A stretch of 64,000 bases of DNA, taken from the NCBI GenBank assembly GCA_963845735.1, contig CAWJTR010000008.1, forward strand, positions 124,001 through 188,000, read 5' to 3'. The DNA is from AP-15 sp963845735. Its GTDB lineage: Bacteria > Pseudomonadota > Alphaproteobacteria > ATCC43930 > CGMCC-115725. Below the pieces are notes generated by a model. The model was not told where the DNA came from, searched no databases, and was given only the letters and a program-made list of their open reading frames with translations. The position numbers and the translations under genes were made by a program. Below are positions 56,952 to 64,000 of the stretch, piece after piece; the first letter of the stretch is position 1; each line of letters begins with the position of its first letter.

Positions 56952-59900
56952 TCAGATGTCATGTACGTCGACGATCCCGGGCAGCGACTTGACCGCGGCG
57001 CGGATCTTGGGGTCGACGCGGAAGCCGCCGGGGATCGCTATCTCGACCTCGCGCTCGGCCAGGTCGAGCACCACCGACACGCGACCGCGGCCGCCGCCCG
57101 CCTCGCGGCCCATCAGGCTCTTCAGAGTGGCGAGCGCACGCTCCTCGCCGAGAAACACGCGCAGCCCGGCCGCGGCGTGGGCCACGACATCGTCGAGCGG
57201 CTCGACCTTCTGCGCGGTCAGCCGCAAATTGTCCTCCTCGCTGCGGACATCGACAGTGACCGCGAGCGGCTGGCCGGCGTCGAACAGAGCCCGAGACTGG
57301 CTCAGCATCTCGGCGAACAGGGTCACTTCGAAGATACCACTCGTGTCTGACATCTGGACAAAAGCAAATCGATTGCCGCGCGCCGAGGTTCGCTCTTTGC
57401 GCCCGACGACGATGCCGGCGAGCCGGAACCGGGTCGTCCCGTTCGCAGCCAGGGCCGTCGGCAACTCGGCCCAGCGCAGAATGCCGGCGCGTTCGAGGCT
57501 CTTGCCGTAAGCGTCGAGCGGATGGCTCGACAAGTAAAAGCCGATGGCCGCGAATTCGTGCTGCAATTTCTCGACCGGCGGCCAGTCCTCGACCAGCGGC
57601 AATGACGGGCGGTCGCTGAGGCCGAGACCGAACAGGCTGCCCTGGCCGTCCTGTCGCTCGCTGGCTGATCGGCTTGCCTGCCGCAACAACAATTCGGCGG
57701 CGGCGAAGGTTTGCGCGCGGTTCGGATCGAGCGGATCGAATGCTCCGGCTTTCGCCAGGCTCTCGAATTGTCCTCGGTTGAAGGTCTTGGCATCGAGCCG
57801 CTGAGCCAGGTCGAAGAGGTCCTTGAACCGGCCGTTCCGCTCGCGCTCGGCCACCAGTAAGTCCATCGCCAGCGCGCCGACACCCTTGACCGCGGCTAGC
57901 GCATAGCGGATCGCGGGCTTTCCGCTCTTGGGGTCAATCTCGACCGAGAAAGTCGGCTGCGAGCGATTGATGTCGGGCGGCAACAGCCGGATCCCGAGCC
58001 GGTTCAATTCCTGGCGAAAATGGTTCAGCTTATCGGTGTTGCCGAGATCGAGCGTCATCGACGCGGCGAGAAACTCGACCGGGTAGTTCGCCTTCAGATA
58101 AGCGGTTTGATAGGTGATCAGCGCATAAGCCGCGGCATGCGGTTTGTTGAAGCCATAGCCGGCGAATTTTGCCATCTGGTCGAAGATCAGCTCGGCCCGA
58201 CCCTTCTCGACACCGTGCGCCACGGCTCCGTTTACGAACTGCTGGCGTTGCGCGTCCATTTCCGACTGGATCTTCTTGCCCATCGCGCGGCGCAACAGGT
58301 CGGCGCTGCCAAGCGTATAGCCGGCCAAGACCTGGGCGATCTGCATGACCTGCTCCTGGTAGGTCATGACGCCGTAGGTTGCGTTCAGGATCGGTTCGAG
58401 CGTCGGGTGCAGGTAATCGGGCGCCTCCTCACCGTGCTTGACCGCGATGTAGCGCGGGATGTTCTCCATCGGGCCCGGCCGGTACAGCGCATTGGCAGCG
58501 ATGATGTCCTCGAAGCGGTCCGGGCGCAGCCGTCTGAGCATGTCGCGCACGCCGGCACCTTCAACCTGGAACACCCCGACCGTGTCGCCGCTGGCCAGCA
58601 ATTCATACGTCGCACGATCGTCGAGCGGCAGGCCCTCGAGGTCGAGCTCGATCCCGCGCTCCGCGAGCAACTCGCGGGCGCGCGCCAAAACTGTCAAGGT
58701 CTTGAGCCCGAGAAAGTCGAATTTGACGAGGCCCGCGATCTCGACCCATTTCATATTGAACTGGGTGGCCGGCATGTCGGAGCGCGGATCGCGATATAAC
58801 GGGACCAGCTCGACCAACGGCCGGTCGCCGATCACGACGCCCGCGGCGTGGGTCGAGGCGTGGCGATAGAGCCCCTCCAGTTTCAGCGAAATCTCGATAA
58901 GCCGGGCGACCAACTCGTCGCTCTCGCGGGCCTGCTGCAAGGCCGGCTCGCCGGCAATCGCCTTCTCCAACGTGACCGGGTGCGCCGGGTTGTTGGGCAC
59001 CAATTTGCACAGCCGGTCGATCTGGCCATAGGGCATCGCCAAGACCCGGCCGACATCGCGCAACACCGCGCGCGCCTGCAACTTGCCGAAGGTGATGATC
59101 TGCGCGACCCGGTCGCGACCGTATTTTTGCTGGACGTAGCGGATCACCTCGTCGCGCCGGTCCTGACAGAAATCGATGTCGAAATCGGGCATCGACACGC
59201 GCTCGGGGTTCAAGAACCGCTCGAACAGCAAGCCAAAGCGCAGCGGGTCGAGGTCAGTGATGGTCAGCGCCCAGGCGACGACCGAACCCGCCCCGGAACC
59301 ACGTCCGGGACCGACCGGGATGCCCTCGCGCTTGGCCCATTGGATGAAGTCGGCGACGATCAGGAAATAACCGGCAAACCCCATCGTGATGATCGTAGCG
59401 AGCTCGAATTCGAGCCGTTCGTGATAGGGCTTTGCCTTGGCTTCGCCGATGCCCAACCGGGCGAAGCGCGCGTCGAGCCCAGCCTGCGCCGCGCGCCGCA
59501 ACGCCGACTCCTCGGTGTCGCCTTCTTCGGTCGGGAAGGCGGGCAAGATCGGCTGGCGCGGCTGAGGGATGAAGGCGCAGCGCCGCGCGATGACCAGGGT
59601 GTTGTCGCAGGCCTCGGGCAGATCAGCGAACACATCCCGCATCTCCGCCGCAGACCGAAAATAATGGAACGGGGTCAAACGCCGGCGATCATTGTCGGCG
59701 ACGACCGTGCCCTGTGCGATGCACAGCAGCGCATCATGCGCCTCGTAAAACTCGCGATCGGGGAAATAGGCGTCGTTGGTGGCGACTAGTGGCAGATCGT
59801 GGCGATAGGCGAGCTCGACGAGCGCGGGTTCGCTGCGCGCCTCGTCCGGTCCATTGTGGCGCATCAACTCGATATAGAGTCGGCCCGGAAAGGCCATCGT

Positions 59901-60405
59901 CAGCTCGCCGCAGCAGCGCCTCGGCGGCATCCCCTTGCCCTTCCGACAGCAGCCTTCCGAGCGGCCCTTTGGGTCCGCCCGAGAGGCAGATCAGCCCCTC
60001 GCTCGCCGCAGCGATATCGGCGAGGCTCACGGCCGGCTCCGCGGCCCCGTCGCTAGCCAGGTAGGAATGGCTGACCAAGGCCAGCAGGTTTCGATACCCG
60101 GCCTCGCTCTGCACCAGCAGCACGATCCGGTCCGGCTCTACGCTGCGCCCCGGCGCTCCATTGCTTCGCGCCGTCTCGTCGCGGCCGGCGAGCGCCACTT
60201 CACAGCCGATGATCGGCTGCACTCCCGCCGCCGCGCAGGCGGTGGCGAATTCGAGCGCACCGAACAGATTCCCCGTATCGGTGATCGCCACCGCCGGCAT
60301 GCGCTCGACCTTACACAGCCGCACCGCTTCCTTGACCGGGATCGCCCCGGCCGACAGCGAGTAAGCGGTGTGAACGCGCAAATGAATAAAATCGGCGAGC
60401 GGCAT
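56952..60405 (-). CDS. dnaE: DNA polymerase III subunit alpha, one frameshift
   Basis: About 1150 residues when corrected. The PHP domain starts FIHLRVHTAYSLSAGAIPVK and AVAITDTGNLFGALEFATAC. Near 59908 one extra base separates LLR from ELTMAFPGRLYIELMRHNGP. The polymerase core has GRGSGAGSVVAWALTITDLD, the catalytic triad segment MPDFDIDFCQDRRDEVIRYV, and FNKPHAAAYALITYQTAYLK. The OB-fold and C-terminal parts (RLAGIVVGRKERTSARGNRF) are complete to the stop at 56954-56952. Start ATG 60405 (MPLADFIHLR); the frame is open for 120 bp more. Essential replicative polymerase, so the shift is almost surely an artefact. Confidence 0.96.
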
Positions 60406-60749
60406 GCCGGCAATATCGCACCGCCCGGCGCCAAATTCACCCGCGCTCGCGCCGTCTGGAGGCAGACCGATGTTTTCCAACGGCTTGCCCGAAATCCTCC
60501 CGGCAACCCACGCCGCGATCTCCACGTCGGGGAGCCCTGGGCCGATGCTCGGGCATCGTCAGGTGCGGATTACCGCGTTGAATTAGGGCGACTTATCCGG
60601 ATTGCGCAGTTCGGCAAATCACCCGATCGCTCGCGTGTCTGCACAGGGTGCGCCCGCCGGGTGGTGAAAACACCCCGCCGACGGTGGTTCGCTGCTTGGT
60701 TTCGGCCGCCCTCTCGTCAAGGGAGAACATCGACCGGCGTGGCGGGCGC
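60406..60749. other. Gap between aconitase and dnaE
   Basis: 344 bp, both neighbours leftward. The 120 bp next to dnaE are open in its frame and encode EIAAWVAGRISGKPLENIGL followed by a Gly-rich stretch, protein-like but not part of the known PHP domain. It may be a short extension or a remnant of another gene. No terminator or clear promoter is recognised in the rest. Confidence 0.4.
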
Positions 60750-63024
60750 TTAATGATGGAACAGGTTCAGGGCGGAGCCTTTACGGAACCATTCAAGTTG
60801 AGAAGCGCTGAACGTATGGTTGAGCCGCAGCGTCTCGCTGCTCCCGTCGGCATGCCTGATCCGGCATTCGACCGGTTGGCCCGGCGCCATCTCCTCTAAT
60901 CCGACCAGGCTCAGCCGATCATCGGCGCGGACGCGATCGTAATCCGCCGGGTCCTGAAAGGTCAGCGCCAGCAGACCCTGCTTTTTGAGGTTCGAACTCG
61001 TGGATGCGGGCAAAGCTGCGCGCGATTACGGCGCAACCGCCCAATAGTCGCGGCGACAGCGCTGCATGTTCGCGGCTACTGCCCTCGCCGTAATTGTGGT
61101 CGCCGATCGCCACCCATTTGACTCCATGGGCCTTGTAGTCGCGGGCGACCTTCGAGACCATGACCCCCTTCTCGCCGGTGAGGACATTGACGCCGGTTCC
61201 TGCCTCGCCGGTAAAGGCATTGGTCGCGCCCATGAACATGTTGTCGCTGAACTTGTCGAGATGGCCGCGATATCGCAGCCACGGACCAGCCGGCGAGATG
61301 TGGTCGGTCGTAGTCTTGCCCTGGGTCTTGATCAATACCGGGCAGTCGACGAAATCCTTATGGTCCCAGGCGAGCCACGGCTCCATCAATTGCAGCCGCT
61401 CGCTATTCGGATCGACCGCCAATGTTATACCGCTGCCATCGGCCGGCGGGGCGACGTAGGTCGCGTGCCCAGCGTCGAAACCGTGGGCCGGCACCTCAGG
61501 CGCCTGCTTCGGCGGGTCCAGCCGAAACGGCTGGCCTTGGGCGTCGTTGAGCGTGTCGGTCACCGGGTTGAAAGACAGCCGTCCAGCGAGCGCCATTGCG
61601 GTGACGATCTCCGCGCTGCCGATGAAATTCATCGTCGTCGGCTGGCCATCGTTACGTCGTGGAAAATTGCGGTTATAGGAGGTGACGATTGTGTTCGGCA
61701 CAGCACCTTCCGCAGCAGAGCGACGCCATTGGCCGATACACGGGCCGCAAGCATTGGCCAGCACAGTGCCGTCGACGTCCTTCAGCGACTGCATCTGGCC
61801 ATCTCGCTCGATCGTCGCGCGCACCGCCTCCGACCCCGGCGTGACCAGAAACGGCACCCCGGCTCTGATGCCGTGCGCCTTCGCCTGTTCGGCGACATCG
61901 GCGGCGCGGCTCATATCCTCATAGGAGGAATTGGTGCAGCTGCCGATCAGCGCGGTTGAGATCTGGTCGATGAACCCGTTCTTCGAATCGGCGACCTCGG
62001 CGGCGAGCCGCGATATCGGGCGCGCCCGGTCGGGCGAATGCGGACCGACGATATGGGGTTCGAGCTTTGACAGGTCGAGCTCGACGACCTGGTCGTAGAA
62101 TTTAGCTGGGTCGGCTTCGACCTCCTTGTCGGGTTCCAGCAGATGCTGGTGCTGCTGGAACAGCGGCACCAGGTCGGGTTTGCCGGTCGCGCGGAGATAT
62201 CGAGCCATGTGCTCGTCGGCTGGGAACATCGACGTGGTGGCGCCGAGTTCGGCTCCCATGTTGGCGATCGTTGCCTTGCCGGTGGCGCTGATCGTGCGCG
62301 CGCCGGGTCCGATATATTCGACGATCGCGTTGGTGCCACCGGAGACTGTCAAGCGCCCGGCGACGTAAAGGATCACGTCCTTCGGCGCCGTCCAACCGTT
62401 GAGCTGGCCGGTCAGGTACACCGCGATGTGCCGCGGATAGAGCACTTCCCATGGCAGCCCGGCGATTACCTCGACCGCGTCCGCGCCGCCCACGCCGACC
62501 GAACAAGCACCGAGACCACCGGCATTCGGCGTGTGCGAGTCGGTGCCGATGATCAGTTCGCCGGGGAAGGCGTAATTTTCCAGCACCACCTGATGGATGA
62601 TGCCGGCGCCCGGCCCCCAGAATCCCAAGCCGTATTTGGCCGCGGCCGAGCGCAGGAAGTCATAGACTTCCTTGTTCTCGGCGAGTGATTCGCGCAGATC
62701 CGCGGAGCCCTCCACCCGCGCCTGGATCAAATGGTCGCAATGGATCGTCGCCGCGACCGCGACCTTGTCGCGCTTGGTCTGCATGAACTGGAGCAAACCG
62801 GTCTGCCCCAGCACATCCTGAAAAACGACGCGGTCGGGGCGCAGCAGCAGATAACTATGGCCGGGCTCCAGCTCCTGGTTCTCCGGATCGTCGAGATGCC
62901 CGAGCAGGACCTTGTCCGCCAAGGTCAACGGTTTATCGAGCCGGCGGCGGACCACCGTAAGATTGCGCGCCATTGTCGTGTAGACCGCAGCCGCCATTTC
63001 CGGGGTCGATTCGATAGCAACCAT
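60750..63024 (-). CDS. Aconitate hydratase, mitochondrial-type, one frameshift
   Basis: About 757 residues. Iron-sulfur ligands are in ALIGSCTNSSYEDMSRAADV and ANACGPCIGQW. Other signatures are IIGTDSHTPNAGGLGACSVG, VGGADAVEVIAGLPWEVLYP, DCPVLIKTQGKTTTDHISPA and GVKWVAIGDHNYGEGSSREH. Near 61000 one extra T separates ARIHE from SNLKKQGLLALTFQDPADYD, ending NLFHH. The length and the order (no 890-residue IRP-type linker) place it with the mitochondrial-type aconitases. It interconverts citrate and isocitrate in the TCA cycle. Both the Fe-S site and the C-terminal swivel domain are complete after correction. Confidence 0.93.
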
Positions 63025-63196
63025 TGTCTAGCCTTTCTTGGCGATACTTAAAGGGGCCAGCACGAGCACGATCTCGTCCACATCCCGAAAAGTGGAAACC
63101 GGAAGTCTGCTGAAGATCAGCAACAGGCTGCGATGATGCCCGATGCTGCCGAAACCGTCTAGGAAATCTTCGGTCTCGCGGCGCTCGGCAAGCCGC

Positions 63197-64000
63197 TCAG
63201 TGCGCGGTCTCAAATCGCGTTGCCGCGGCGGTTTCCGGCGCCAACACGGTGGGAAAGCGGATCGCGAACACGGCCCCGCCGCCCGGCCGCTCGTCGACGT
63301 CGACGGTGGCGTTGTGCATCTGCGCGATGCGCGCGACGATAGCCAGGCCGAGACCGGCGTTCCCGCCGCGGCGACGGTCGCGGCGCCAAAAGCGTTGAAA
63401 TATGTGCTCGCAATCGGCTTTTGGTATACCAGGCCCGCGATCCATGACGCGGATCACCCCTTCGGTCGCTACGGCAATCTCGACCGTCGTTGCGGGGGAA
63501 GTGTGGGTGAGCGCGTTTTCGACGAGGTTTCTCACGGCGCGGACGATTGCGTCGCTGTTGCCGCGGACCCGTACCGGGCGGCGCGCGCCAGTCACCGCTA
63601 GGGTCTTGCGTTGGGACAGGGCCAACGGGGCAAGAAACGCTGCCACTTCGGCTGCGATTGCAACGATGTCCGCGATCTCGTCCTCGGCAACGACGAGGGT
63701 CTCGAGTTCGGAGATTTCGAGCAGCTGGTTGACCAACCGGCTCATGTTCTCGACGTCGTGGCGCAGGGGCGCGGCCACTTCGCGATCATCGAGCATGTCG
63801 ATCTGCGTCCGCAGGATCGCCAGTGGTGTGCGCAGCTCATGGGCGGCGTCGGCGGTGAACTCGCGCTGAGCGCGGAACCCGGCATCGAGCCGATCAAGCG
63901 CGTCGTTGACGGCGCGAACCAGCGGCAATACCTCGCGCGGCATACCGGTTTCGGGCAATCTGAGGTCGGTATGGTCGGGACCGATTTCTTCAGCCAGCGC
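63197..64000 (-). CDS. Sensor histidine kinase, C-terminal part (runs off the right edge)
   Basis: The visible 268 residues end at 63197 and the frame continues past 64000. HisKA contains the phospho-accepting His in AQREFTADAAHELRTPLAIL. The HATPase domain has the N box IVRAVRNLVENALTHTSPAT, the G1 box VIRVMDRGPGIPKADCEHIF and the G2 box RGGNAGLGLAIVARIAQMHN. The region before HisKA (REVLPLVRAVNDALDRLDAG) is the HAMP/linker end, so the N-terminal sensor and membrane segments lie outside the window. The partner response regulator is not seen. 63025-63196 has no supported gene. Confidence 0.95.
   Translation of the reverse strand, partial: ALAEEIGPDHTDLRLPETGMPREVLPLVRAVNDALDRLDAGFRAQREFTADAAHELRTPLAILRTQIDMLDDREVAAPLRHDVENMSRLVNQLLEISELETLVVAEDEIADIVAIAAEVAAFLAPLALSQRKTLAVTGARRPVRVRGNSDAIVRAVRNLVENALTHTSPATTVEIAVATEGVIRVMDRGPGIPKADCEHIFQRFWRRDRRRGGNAGLGLAIVARIAQMHNATVDVDERPGGGAVFAIRFPTVLAPETAAATRFETAH

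Overview
The window is a high-GC chromosomal segment from an alphaproteobacterium, most likely of the Hyphomicrobiales/Rhodospirillales type. The evidence is the dnaX-ybaB-recR operon preceded by a small SRP RNA gene, the gene families present (LLM flavin oxidoreductases, MoxR/CoxE/XdhC molybdenum-hydroxylase maturation genes, an ECF42-type sigma factor with DGPF proteins) and the codon use. No rRNA, tRNA or CRISPR array was seen.

Layout. 0-6.5 kb: the end of an LLM oxidoreductase, an SDR dehydrogenase and a thiamine-diphosphate enzyme (all +), then a leftward pair, a QueC-like PP-loop protein followed by a SARP-like BTAD/TolB/TPR regulator. 7-8.3 kb: an ISAs1-type transposase. 8.4-14 kb: a heparinase II/III-like protein, a Bcr/CflA-type MFS pump, a protein of unknown function and an alpha/beta hydrolase. 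14-19 kb: a repeat-rich accessory region with palindromic CGGGAATT repeats, a DUF900 hydrolase between diverged direct repeats, and an adenylate/guanylate cyclase gene flanked by fragments of sister copies. 19.4-32.8 kb: mostly metabolic genes (LysR with VOC/DOPA-type dioxygenases, AsmA, GlcG/HbpS, LLM, HpcH aldolase, GT-C glycosyltransferase, two D-2-hydroxyacid dehydrogenases), interrupted by a lower-GC pair ending in a PIN-domain (VapC-like) protein. 32.8-38.5 kb: recR, ybaB, dnaX, the SRP RNA, and a DGPF-GST-DGPF-ECF42 module. 38.7-45.2 kb: a mobile-element graveyard (IS91-type pair, IS5, IS1595, a broken integrase). 45.4-55.4 kb: a lipoprotein, another LLM enzyme, a GT87 remnant, and a coherent leftward molybdenum-hydroxylase cluster (large subunit, MoaD-like, MoxR, CoxE, two XdhC parts, MoeA/MobA fusion). 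55.6-64 kb: an NTF2-like protein, AmiD-like amidase, dnaE, a mitochondrial-type aconitase and the C-terminal part of a sensor kinase.

A pervasive property is that about two dozen otherwise well-conserved genes, including dnaE, dnaX and aconitase, are each broken by a single-base shift. In nearly all cases removing one base restores the family sequence. This points to residual insertion errors in the assembly rather than mass gene decay, so broken genes outside the mobile-element region are annotated as one gene each, with the shift position given.
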